Shown here: piece by piece, positions 7,716 to 17,700 of the stretch | Layout of the letters: every line of letters starts with the position of its first letter | How positions within the stretch are numbered: the first letter of the stretch is position 1 | Virus record (IMG/VR): IMGVR_UViG_3300048009_000562 | Span: 1 to 56,709 of that record | Origin: a virus | Reading direction: 5' to 3' (one strand) | Length of the DNA stretch: 56,709 nucleotides | Notes under the pieces: generated by a model | The model's database searches: none | What the model was told of the DNA's origin: nothing | What the model saw: only the letters and a program-made list of their open reading frames with translations | Position numbers and translations under genes: made by a program

Positions 7716-8087
7716 ATGGCAATAGTAAACGAAGCAATTATTGATCAAGGTGGTGGCGACTACAGACACATTATGTTAACTGTGCCAGCAAATAAATCAT
7801 ATGCTATTACAAACATTTTAATATGCAATACGTATGACCCAAGTGCAGCAACTCCAGAGAATGAAACTTGCGAATTTGATTTGCACTTTGTTCCAGCATC
7901 TGGATCATACAGCGATACAGTTACTTCAGTAGTAAGAAGACTGTCATTACCAGCAGGTGAAACATTTACTTTAGACACAGAAAAAGTTGTGTTAGATGCA
8001 GGTGACAGTGTACAAGTTAACGGCGGACCTTCAGCAAGTGGTACAGGTAGACTAGCCTGTACAGTGAGTTATTTGGATATTACATAA
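7716..8087 (+). CDS. Small beta-sandwich structural protein (123 aa)
   Basis: 123 residues, predicted all-beta: alternating strands such as NKSYAITNILICNTYD, FDLHFVPASG, RRLSLPAGETFTLDTEKVVL and AGDSVQVNGG. The same layout (strand with N-T/N-R turn, xLPAxxS/T, 'L..GD.. V') recurs in the proteins at 20449 and 34327, which also sit between fibre genes. Probably a small adaptor or cap of the fibres; function inferred from context. The stop overlaps the next start (TAATG), so translation is coupled. Confidence 0.65.
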   Translation: MAIVNEAIIDQGGGDYRHIMLTVPANKSYAITNILICNTYDPSAATPENETCEFDLHFVPASGSYSDTVTSVVRRLSLPAGETFTLDTEKVVLDAGDSVQVNGGPSASGTGRLACTVSYLDIT

Positions 8088-8617
8088 TGAGATTACTCAA
8101 GGCACAAAATACAAATAGAAGAACTATCTATGGTAGAGGTGTACAGTTTGATGTAGATGATCAAGTGTATATGGAATCTACTAATAGTATACGTGTGCCT
8201 AAAGGTACAACAGCAGAACGTCCTGCTAATCCTGAAAATGGACACTTTAGATATAATACAACAGACAATAGATTTGAAGTTTATGAAGCTGGTGTATGGG
8301 CAGGCGTTAGAGGAGCAACACCTGTACTTGTTGGAATTACACAACAAGGTTTAGGTAATGGTGATGCATCAGAAACTGTATTTGGACCATTAGCAAGCGG
8401 AGATGCAGAATTTCCTGTTCCAGCAGCCGCACAAAACGTGTTGGTATTTGTTGAGAACGTATTTCAAATTAGCACAACAAACTACACACTAGAACAGAGC
8501 GTAAGCGGTAATCTTACTGGCCCTAACGCTCCATATGCCGACGGTTGGTATATTAAATTTTCTTCAGCACCAGACTTAGCAAAACCTATTACTGTACTAC
8601 ATAACTTCGACAAGTAA
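8087..8617 (+). CDS. Small fibre-associated structural protein (176 aa)
   Basis: 176 residues. The N-terminal half carries the module IRVPKGTTAERPANPENGHF followed by RYNTTDNRFEVYEAGVW. It also occurs at the ends of the giant proteins at 8647 and 14782 and at the start of 35600. The C-terminal half (about 85-176) is beta-rich, with FVENVFQISTTNYTLEQ and WYIKFSSAPDL, recalling small phage fibre domains. A tail fibre or adaptor component is likely. It overlaps the previous gene by one base. Confidence 0.65.
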   Translation: MRLLKAQNTNRRTIYGRGVQFDVDDQVYMESTNSIRVPKGTTAERPANPENGHFRYNTTDNRFEVYEAGVWAGVRGATPVLVGITQQGLGNGDASETVFGPLASGDAEFPVPAAAQNVLVFVENVFQISTTNYTLEQSVSGNLTGPNAPYADGWYIKFSSAPDLAKPITVLHNFDK

Positions 8618-8620
8618 TCC

Positions 8621-8628
8621 AATAAATA
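8621..8628 (+). promoter_or_regulatory. Late-promoter-like box (AATAAATA) before giant fibre 1
   Basis: AATAAATAC in the 29-base gap before the ATG at 8647, followed by AGTAGGAG. The first base differs from the T4 TATAAATA box. It would give a very short leader. Confidence 0.45.
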
Positions 8629-8646
8629 CAAGTAGGAGAACTTTAA

Positions 8647-11600
8647 ATGTCGCAAGTAGGTAGAATCTCAGGTCCGTTATTATTTGCCAATCTGGAAAGA
8701 AATGGTATTGATCTAGCCTTTGAAACAGACTTAATTTATCTTGATGTAACAGGCAACAAGATAGGTATACGCAATGCTTCACCTAGTAATGAAATACAAA
8801 TTTTAGACACTACTAGAACAGTATCTTTAATTGCTGATACACAAGCAAACATAGCAAACTTCGATATACAAACCACTACAATACAACCGTTTCCGGGCGA
8901 TGTAATTCTTGATGCAAGATATAAAATTACTAGTAGCAATGTAAAAACCGACGATATTTTTATTGATGACAATTACATTAGTACAACAAATAATAACAGT
9001 ATTTTAGAACTACGTCCTAACGGAACAGGACAAGTTGAAGTATTTTCAAACTTAGAAGTAGACGGAGATATACATGCCGATGGTAATATTACACTAGAAG
9101 GTAATATTACATTTGGTGATGCATTGTCTCAAGACACAGTTACATTTGATACTGATGTTACTAGTGATATTAATCCAAATACTACTGTAAATTATGCTCC
9201 ATATGATTTAGGTAAAGCTGATAAACGTTGGCTAGAAACTAATACAAGACTAGCAAACGTATCTAGAATAAATGCTACAGACTTTGCATTGGGCGGAGTT
9301 GACCTTACACTATCGCCTGGTAAAACTTTTTATGTTGCAAAAAATGGAGACAACGATAGTAACGGTGAACATATACAAGCACCATTTGAAACTATTGATT
9401 ATGCACTAACGCAAGTATCAGCAGGCGACACTGTTTATGTATTACCCGGCGAATACGAAGAGTCGTGTCCTTTAGTTGTACCAGCAGGAGTAACTGTTAC
9501 AGGTCATGACATAAGAAATACAATTATTACTCCTCCAAGTAGTTCAAGTTCAAGAGATATATTTCATCTTAACGGCGAAACTACTGTTCAAAATTTTACA
9601 ATAAAAGATTTCTTTTATGATAGCGGTAATGACGTAGGTTATGCATTTAGATTTGCTCCTAGTGCAACTGTAACATCACGTAGTCCGTATGTACAAAACA
9701 TCACAGTAAGCACACAAGGTAGCACAACTAGTGCAAGCGATCCAAGAGGATATGCAAGTGCAGATGCAGGTAAAGGTGCTCTTGTAGACGGTGCAAGTGT
9801 CCTTGGTACAAGTAACGAAGCAAGTATGTTATTTCATGCTGTAACATTTATTACACCAGGTGTTGATGCACTTACAATGACAAACGGAGTTAGGGTAGAA
9901 TGGCTCAACTCATTTACATATTTTGCCGACAAAGGAATGTATGCTGTAAATGGTTCAACAGGACATTTAAGTACAGACGGTTCAACAATATTATATGGTG
10001 CAGAATTAAGATCAATTGGATCAGCAAACGTATACGGAAACAAAGGTGCAGTAGCAGACGGCGATGACACACTAATGTACCTTATCCAACATAACTTTGG
10101 ATACATAGGTGCAGGCAAATTTGTCGACAATGATCCAAGTAGAGCAATACAAGCAAACGAAACTGAAGAATTAAATTCAGGTACAATTTACTTTAGTTCT
10201 ACAGACCATCTAGGAAATTTTAGAGTTGGTGAACAATTTTTTGTTGACTTAGACACAGGAAACAGTACACTTACTATTGACGAATCAACTGTAGATTCAC
10301 TTGCTGGATTAACTGTAACTACAAATGGTAACATTGCAATTATAGATGCAACAAAGATACAAAATCAAAATATCAGATTAAGCGGCAACACAATAGAAAG
10401 CCTAAGTGGCGGCATGACTATTGATAGTCCTGTGTCTACATTTATTAATCTAAATGGCGATACTAGTCTCACTGGTAACTTAGATATAACAAATAACTTT
10501 ACATTTGATGGAACACTTTCACTAGCAGGTAATCAGCCAACTGATACAGTTACATTTAATACAGAATTTAGTCAAGACTTAGAACCTAATCAACACGATA
10601 CTTTTACATTAGGTAAGGAAGACAAGCGTTGGAATTTTGCATATGTAAATGATGCAGATTTAAATGGTATAACAATTGAAACAAATGTTATTACTACAAC
10701 TGATAGCAATGCTGACTTAGAATTAAGACCTAATGGAACTGGCAAAGTAAACATTACCGACGATGTAGGAATTGGCAATGATATTACTGTTGGCGGTACG
10801 TCTACATTCCAAAACTTACAAGTTGCTACTATTGATGTTGATGCTGATATTACAGCAACAGACTTTACTATTAGAAACTTTGATATACAAGGTAACTTAG
10901 GTCAACTAGGTCGTACACAATTTGAAAATATAGTAATTGATGACAACTTTATTTCTACTACAGTAAGTAATAGTGATTTAGAATTACGTGCTGCCGGCAC
11001 AGGTGAAGTTACAACTGATGAATTTGTAAGAATTAATAATACACTATTTAATGAAAGTACAACTACAACTGGTCCTGTAACTATTTCAGGACAAACAACA
11101 TTTACTACTTTAACAACAGATGATATTACAATAAACAGTAATAGTATACAAGTTAACAATACTAATCAAGACCTTATTATAGAAACATTTCCACGTGAAA
11201 TATTTACTGGAACTATTGAAAGATGGGGCGGTGCTGTACAAACTGGCGGTACTATTAGCTATGGCTCCTATAGATGGGGATACGACGGATTCAATACCAA
11301 CGGAGTTTATCCAGACCCTCGTGATAGTTTAGTAGTAGGAAAGACGTACAATCTTACATTTACACAGTATAACACTGGAAAAATTATAAAAGTACCAAGG
11401 GTTTATAAAGGGTATAACTACTCAACGTCAGATATTGCTGATATAAACTCTTTTTGGTTTTTAAACACTAACTCAGGGACACCCGGACCAAATGATTTTG
11501 CAATACGAATTGGCTGGGGCTCAGAAGATGGTGTTAACGGCAACGCAGCTAATGGCGGAAGAAATCCCACAGGTTGGCGACCCTCTGGCGCCTGGATTGC

Positions 11601-14600
11601 ATATCCAGCAATAATAGAATTTTTTGAAGTTACTAATCAAGATGGTGATGTAAAAATTAACACTAGCGATGTTGTTATTGAAGAAAATCTTACAGTAGAA
11701 GGTAGTAGCAACTTTGCAGATTTAAACGTTATAGGTAGTTTGCAACACACTGGTGACAGAACACAAACCGGCAATTACAATATTGCAGGAGAAATAACTA
11801 ACGAAAAAATCTTAATAGAAGATAACTTTATTACAACCTACGGACCGTCATTAGATTTACAAATAAAAGCAAATGGCACAGGCGAAATTTACATTCCATC
11901 TAATGTTCAATTTGATAATGATCTAACAGTACAAGGTACAAGTACATTTAGTGATATGACGGTAAATGGTACATTCCAACCAGGATTTGCATATATTACT
12001 GGCGACAGAGGATTTACTGGAAATTTAACTATTACAGAAAATTTAACTGTTGATCAAAAAGCACAGTTTGAAGAAATATTAATTGATGATAATTTTATTA
12101 CAACGACTTCAAGTAATGCAGATTTAGAACTTCGTGCTCGCAATGCCGGCGTAGTATTAATACCAAACAACGATGTAGAAATTACAAATAATTTAAGTGT
12201 AGCAAATGCACAAGTTGTAAATGTTAATATTGCACAAGACTTAGTGTTAAATGAATTAATTATACCACCTAGCATTATAGAAATAGATGATAACTTTATT
12301 AGCACAAGAATATCAAACGCTGATTTAGATTTACGTGCAGACGGTAATGGAAATATTGTGTTCACTGATAATACTACTATTACTGACGCACTCAATGTTA
12401 ATACACTAAGCACTTTAGACGATGTTGAAATTACAGGCATTACAAATATTAATGGCAATACAACATTCACTAATGATTATACTGTTACAGGACAACTAAC
12501 AACTGATAAATTAGTCTTAACTGAAAATTATCAAGACTTTGAAAAAGTTGGTATATATGGCAATAAGATTATATCTCAAGAATCAAATACTGATTTAGAA
12601 TTACGTGCTAGTGGAACTGGCAGAGTTGTAATAGACGATGCTATATTTTCTCAAGGAACTACAGCAAAAGATTTAACAGCAACAAATATTGTTGCAGATC
12701 AAGACTTTTTTGCAGAAGTTATTGACGTAGGTGATATTGAAATATTTGATAATGTTATTACAACATCTACATCAAACAGTGATTTAGAATTACGTGCAAA
12801 CGCAGACGGTGAAGTTATTGTAGAGCAACCGCTTGATATAACCAATGGCCTAACTGTAAACGACACAGCAACACTTAATACTTTTGTTCAATTAGACGGA
12901 CAACTTGATATAACTGGCGATATAATACGCACAGGAAATACAGTAACACAACCTGGTCATACATACTCAGTAGATGGCGCCATTACAATTAATCCGGGTA
13001 ATCTTGACCTTGTTAAACTATCAAACTTTGCTTTCAATCAAAATCAAGTATTGTTACAAACTGCAAATGACCTTACATTAAATGCAATCGGAACTGGAAA
13101 TGTTGTTCTAACTGATACTATTGTAAGCCAAGATATGTCAGCAATCTCTGCGGCATTTGGAAGTTTGAGAATATTAGATAGTTTTGAATTAGAAAACATG
13201 GTTAGTTCAACTGACATTGAAATATTTGATAATGTTATAACAACAACTAACAGTAACAGCGATTTAGAATTACGTGCCCAAGGTAATGTAGAAATTGATA
13301 ACAATTTTAATGTTACAGGAAACACTGTTGTAACTGGCGCAACTAGTTTGCAAGATACTGATATTAATGCTAATCTTAATATAACAGCAAATGTAGTTCA
13401 AACAGGCAACAGGACTATTAGTAGCGATGTTTCAGTAACAAACTTAATTGTAGATAGACAAACAGATTTAGGCAATTTTACGTTTGAAGACAATACAATA
13501 ACAAATAATAATGCAGGCAATTTAACATTTACAGCACCAGGCACTGGCAATGTAATAATTGAACAAGGTAAAGTAGATAATAATTTATCTGCAGCGTCTG
13601 CTTCAGCATCAGACTTTGTAATTAATAATATTGTTACAGCAAATAAATTTGTGTCAACTGATGATATTGAAATATTCCAAAATGTTATTACAACAACTAA
13701 TAATAACAGCGATTTAGAGTTACGCACATCGGGTAGCGGCACAGTGTTTATTGAAGATTTAGAATTTGACGGGAGTTATTTAAAGTCAGCTTTTGATATT
13801 ACAATAGCATCTGATATTGTAGACTTTGATGCGGTACGTGCAATTAGATTACCGGCTGGTGATAGTTCACAACGTATAGTAGCATCTGTAGCATCGGTAG
13901 TACTAGATGGCGGTAATGGTGTAAATGATCCACAACCACTTACTGTAGATGGCGGAGATGCTGTTACAGTATTTGGCCCAACAGATACATTCTACGATGC
14001 AGGAACATCATTAGAACCAAATGGTAATCCAGGTGATATGCGATTTAATACTGATTTTAACTTATTTGAAGGATTTAGTCAAGCAAATAAATATTTTGGT
14101 GGTGTGTTCAGTGAAGATGCACAAACAAATGTACAAGCACTTAACGACGAGGTTGAGTTTAGGGTAGCAGGAACTAAAGTAGGTAGTGTAGCATATGACG
14201 GTGTAAACATTACTACAGCATTACAAACAACAAATATAACTATATCCGATAACATAGTTACATCTGAAAATAATACAGCATTACAACTAGTGCCAAATGG
14301 CGCAGGTAAAGTTAAGTTCTTTAACAATACAGCATTTGATGATAATAAAATACAAAATTTAGCAAACGACAATAGTTTAACACTAGCATCTACAGATGAC
14401 GGCTATATTAAAATTAACACAACTGTAAACGGATTTGTAATTCCTGTTGGTGACGACTCAAACAGGGGTGCAACTCCTGTTGTTGGTGAATTGCGTTATA
14501 ATACCGAAGCTGGCGACGAAGGCGGCGCTGAAGTGTACAATGGTACAGAATGGGTATCTGTTGCAGGCGATAATAGCCAAGCAGATGCACTTGTTATTGG

Positions 14601-14637
14601 TGAAGCCATTGACGAATGGACTCTTATACTAGGGTAA
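8647..14637 (+). CDS. Giant repeat fibre protein 1 (1996 aa)
   Basis: Probable tail fibre or adhesin. Domains in order: N-terminal module shared with the gene at 14782 (VGRISGPLLF, then NGIDLAFETDLIYLDV, 1-60); a first copy of the ~30-residue repeat (about 98); a beta-helix domain starting FYVAKNGDNDSNGEHIQAPF (about 228) with GDTVYVLPGEYEES (pectate-lyase/DUF1565 type); the module HLGNFRVGEQFFVDLDTG (about 520); then about a dozen more units of the type IDDNFISTTVSNSDLELRA-GTGEV to about 1880; and a C-terminal RYNT...W module. An unrelated block of about 150 residues (roughly 848-994, from REIFTGTIERWGG) interrupts the repeats. No signal peptide or catalytic site recognised. Paralogue of the next gene. 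Confidence 0.8.
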   Translation: MSQVGRISGPLLFANLERNGIDLAFETDLIYLDVTGNKIGIRNASPSNEIQILDTTRTVSLIADTQANIANFDIQTTTIQPFPGDVILDARYKITSSNVKTDDIFIDDNYISTTNNNSILELRPNGTGQVEVFSNLEVDGDIHADGNITLEGNITFGDALSQDTVTFDTDVTSDINPNTTVNYAPYDLGKADKRWLETNTRLANVSRINATDFALGGVDLTLSPGKTFYVAKNGDNDSNGEHIQAPFETIDYALTQVSAGDTVYVLPGEYEESCPLVVPAGVTVTGHDIRNTIITPPSSSSSRDIFHLNGETTVQNFTIKDFFYDSGNDVGYAFRFAPSATVTSRSPYVQNITVSTQGSTTSASDPRGYASADAGKGALVDGASVLGTSNEASMLFHAVTFITPGVDALTMTNGVRVEWLNSFTYFADKGMYAVNGSTGHLSTDGSTILYGAELRSIGSANVYGNKGAVADGDDTLMYLIQHNFGYIGAGKFVDNDPSRAIQANETEELNSGTIYFSSTDHLGNFRVGEQFFVDLDTGNSTLTIDESTVDSLAGLTVTTNGNIAIIDATKIQNQNIRLSGNTIESLSGGMTIDSPVSTFINLNGDTSLTGNLDITNNFTFDGTLSLAGNQPTDTVTFNTEFSQDLEPNQHDTFTLGKEDKRWNFAYVNDADLNGITIETNVITTTDSNADLELRPNGTGKVNITDDVGIGNDITVGGTSTFQNLQVATIDVDADITATDFTIRNFDIQGNLGQLGRTQFENIVIDDNFISTTVSNSDLELRAAGTGEVTTDEFVRINNTLFNESTTTTGPVTISGQTTFTTLTTDDITINSNSIQVNNTNQDLIIETFPREIFTGTIERWGGAVQTGGTISYGSYRWGYDGFNTNGVYPDPRDSLVVGKTYNLTFTQYNTGKIIKVPRVYKGYNYSTSDIADINSFWFLNTNSGTPGPNDFAIRIGWGSEDGVNGNAANGGRNPTGWRPSGAWIAYPAIIEFFEVTNQDGDVKINTSDVVIEENLTVEGSSNFADLNVIGSLQHTGDRTQTGNYNIAGEITNEKILIEDNFITTYGPSLDLQIKANGTGEIYIPSNVQFDNDLTVQGTSTFSDMTVNGTFQPGFAYITGDRGFTGNLTITENLTVDQKAQFEEILIDDNFITTTSSNADLELRARNAGVVLIPNNDVEITNNLSVANAQVVNVNIAQDLVLNELIIPPSIIEIDDNFISTRISNADLDLRADGNGNIVFTDNTTITDALNVNTLSTLDDVEITGITNINGNTTFTNDYTVTGQLTTDKLVLTENYQDFEKVGIYGNKIISQESNTDLELRASGTGRVVIDDAIFSQGTTAKDLTATNIVADQDFFAEVIDVGDIEIFDNVITTSTSNSDLELRANADGEVIVEQPLDITNGLTVNDTATLNTFVQLDGQLDITGDIIRTGNTVTQPGHTYSVDGAITINPGNLDLVKLSNFAFNQNQVLLQTANDLTLNAIGTGNVVLTDTIVSQDMSAISAAFGSLRILDSFELENMVSSTDIEIFDNVITTTNSNSDLELRAQGNVEIDNNFNVTGNTVVTGATSLQDTDINANLNITANVVQTGNRTISSDVSVTNLIVDRQTDLGNFTFEDNTITNNNAGNLTFTAPGTGNVIIEQGKVDNNLSAASASASDFVINNIVTANKFVSTDDIEIFQNVITTTNNNSDLELRTSGSGTVFIEDLEFDGSYLKSAFDITIASDIVDFDAVRAIRLPAGDSSQRIVASVASVVLDGGNGVNDPQPLTVDGGDAVTVFGPTDTFYDAGTSLEPNGNPGDMRFNTDFNLFEGFSQANKYFGGVFSEDAQTNVQALNDEVEFRVAGTKVGSVAYDGVNITTALQTTNITISDNIVTSENNTALQLVPNGAGKVKFFNNTAFDDNKIQNLANDNSLTLASTDDGYIKINTTVNGFVIPVGDDSNRGATPVVGELRYNTEAGDEGGAEVYNGTEWVSVAGDNSQADALVIGEAIDEWTLILG
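9004..9059 (+). repeat. 56-bp exact repeat, copy 1
   Basis: Identical to 15142-15197 in the next giant gene. It encodes the end of the first fibre repeat and the segment GTGQVEVFSNLEV. Exact nucleotide identity in otherwise diverged paralogues points to recent recombination or gene conversion. Confidence 0.9.
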
Positions 14638-14659
14638 CTCAACCCTTTTCTCTATAATT

Positions 14660-14667
14660 GATAAATA
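14660..14667 (+). promoter_or_regulatory. Late promoter (GATAAATA) before giant fibre 2
   Basis: GATAAATA within TTGATAAATACTATT, the same 15-mer as at 6122-6136. It lies 23 bases after the stop of giant fibre 1 and 114 bases before the next ATG. Confidence 0.75.
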
Positions 14668-14674
14668 CTATTAA

Positions 14675-14781
14675 TGCAATGTACGACCATACTTGCAGGG
14701 TCAAACTGTGGTTAGCCAGCAAAGAACCGAAAGGGCGAAAATTAGGCTAGAGGGACAGGATCCCCGTGTATAGGAGAGAAA
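14675..14781 (+). promoter_or_regulatory. Structured 5' leader of giant fibre 2
   Basis: About 107-base leader. TAGCC (14713-14717) can pair with GGCTA (14745-14749), enclosing CC-GAAA-GG (14727-14734), a GNRA-type loop. A second hairpin, GGGA-CAGGA-TCCC (14752-14764), stands just before TATAGGAG and the ATG at 14782. No known RNA family recognised. Other fibre genes here have leaders under 50 bases. Confidence 0.45.
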
Positions 14782-17700
14782 ATGGCTGTAGGTCGCATAT
14801 CGGGTCCACTCTTAAAATCGAATCTAATTCGTAATGGAATAGATTTAGCTTTTGAGACTGACTTATTATATTTAGATGTTAACAATCAGCGTATTGGTAT
14901 ACGAACTAATACTCCTTCACACGATTTACACGTAAACGGTACAGCACGTACAACAAATTTAATAGTAGATAATATAGCAGAAATTGCTGATATTACTATC
15001 TCTGGTAATACAATCCAAAGTGCTAACACACTAAATCTTCTTACAACAGGCCCAGACAGTGTTGTTTATCAACGTCGACTTGACATCCAAAGTATTTCAA
15101 TATTTGATAATGTAATTAATACAAATGATTCTAATGCAAACTTAGAACTACGTCCTAACGGAACAGGACAAGTTGAAGTATTTTCAAACTTAGAAGTTAA
15201 TGGCGATATACATGCAACTGGTAATATTAGTGCAGACGGCAATATTACACTTGGCGATGCAGACACTGATAACGTAACATTTAATGCAGAAGTAGCAAGT
15301 GATATTATACCTGATGTTACTGATACATATAGACTAGGTAATTCAACAAAGCGTTGGGACCAAGTTTGGTCAGATACAATTAATGCTGATACAATAGCAG
15401 CAGATAGTTTAGTTTTAGATGGCGTAGATATGACACTACGTCAAGGCAACATTTTTTATGTTGCAAAAAATGGTGATGATGCAAGAACAGGCACACACCC
15501 GCAAGATCCATTCTTAACAGTAGGACAAGCTCTTACACAAGCAAGCACAGGTGATACTGTTTACATTTATCCTGGTGCTTATGAAGAAACATTTCCTCTA
15601 ACAATACCAGTAGGAGTAACAGTAAAAGGTCACTCATTAAGAAGTGTTACAATTACTCCTACAGTTGGAACTAATACAAATGATGCGTTTTTATTAAACG
15701 GTGAAACAACTGTTGAAGACTTAACAATTAAAGACTTTTATAGTCCAGGTTATGCATTTAAATATGCAACTAATATGACGGTTACAAGTAGAAGTCCTTA
15801 CATTAAAAACATTACAGTTATTACAAAAGGTACAACACTTACAGCAGAAGATCCTAGAGGGTTTAACAGTGCAGATGCTGGTGCTGGTGCATACTTAGAT
15901 GGTAGTGTTGTAAATGCAAGTTCAAAAGAGGCAAGTTGTTTATTCCATGCTGTAACATTTATTACACCAGGCGTTGATACATTAATAGCAACAAATGGTG
16001 TTAGAATAGAATGGCTCAACTCATTTACATACTTTGCTAATAGAGGCTTGTACGCATTTGACGGTACAGCAGGAAAGTACAACGATGGTAAAACTCGTGT
16101 ACGTTTAGGCGGCATTGCTGGAGGAACATTTACAGCAGGCGACACAATTACATTTACATCTACAGATAGTTCTACAACTATTGCTGTAACAGCAGAAAGT
16201 GTTGACAATGATGTTATTGTAATTGATGGCAAAAATGTACAATTTATAGATTTTGATACAACACCGCAAAGCATATCAAACGGAAGCGGCGTAACAGCAA
16301 CAACAATTTTAAATCATGATGTAAGAGACTTTGGTGCTGAAATACGTATGATTGGTAGTGCTAGTGTATATGGTAACTACGGCTTATACGGTGATGGACC
16401 AGGCGTTATTGTTTATGCTATTGGACAAAACTTAGCATACATTGGTAATGGTAAAGAAGTTACTAATGATGCAGGCACGGTATTACAAGACAACGAAGTA
16501 ATAGAATTAAATGATGCTAAGATAAGATTTAACACAGTTGACCACAAAGGTGATTTTAGAGTAGGTGATCTATTTTACGTAAACCAAGATGACGGTACTG
16601 TAAACTTTGTTGCAAATGCACTTAATGTAGATTTAACACAAGGTGTTACGTTTACAAGTAATGGCAATTCAACTTTTGTAAGCGGCGATAGAATTGACAC
16701 TGGTAACTTAAGAATAAGTGGAAACACTATTGAAAGTTTAAGTGGAAATATTAATATTAGTCCGCTAACACAAACATTAAACTTAAACAGCGATGTAAAT
16801 GTTGATGGTAGTTTAGATGTAACAGGGAATGTTACAATAGGCGGCAACATTACAATAGGTGACGAAGCAAGTGATACAATACAAATTGTAGCAGGCATTG
16901 ATAGTGATCTAATACCAAACATTGATACAGCATACAACTTAGGTGCTGATAATAAAATGTGGAAGTGGTTGTATGCAAATGGCGCTGACATGGGCGACAT
17001 TAGAATTACAAACAACTTTATAGAAACTACAGTTTCAAATGCAGATTTAGAATTACGTGCTAGTGGAACAGGTAGAGTTTTAGTTCCTAGTGCAGACGTA
17101 GAAATATCAGGTGAGCTTTCAGTAGGCGGCGACAGTGTTTTACAAGATGTAGACATTCAAGGCGACCTAACTATTACAGGTAACATTGTACAAACAGGTG
17201 ACCAAACAGTTATTGGTGATGTTAACGTAGGTGCTGATCTTACTGTTACTGGACAAGCACAATTTGAAGAAATATTAATTAACGATAACTTTATTACAAC
17301 TACTTCAAGTAATACAGATTTAGAACTTCGTACTAATGGCACAGGCGAAATATTAATACCAAATGATAATTTTAGAATTAGCAATAATTTATTTGCTAAC
17401 GCTATAGAAGCAAACACATTAATTGGAACTACAATTGATGCGACAAACTTTACAAATAGCACAATTGATATTAATAACAATAATATTACTGTATTAACAC
17501 CAAATACAGATCTTAATATTGATGCGGCTGGCTCCGGTGATGTTAAAATTAATGGCAGTGATGTTGTTATAGAACAAAACTTAACAGTCAACGGCACAAC
17601 TAATTTAAAAGATACAACAATTATAGGATCAGTGGTACACACTGGTGATGTTACACAAACAGGTAACTTTAATATTGCTGGAGAAATTAGTAACGGTAAT

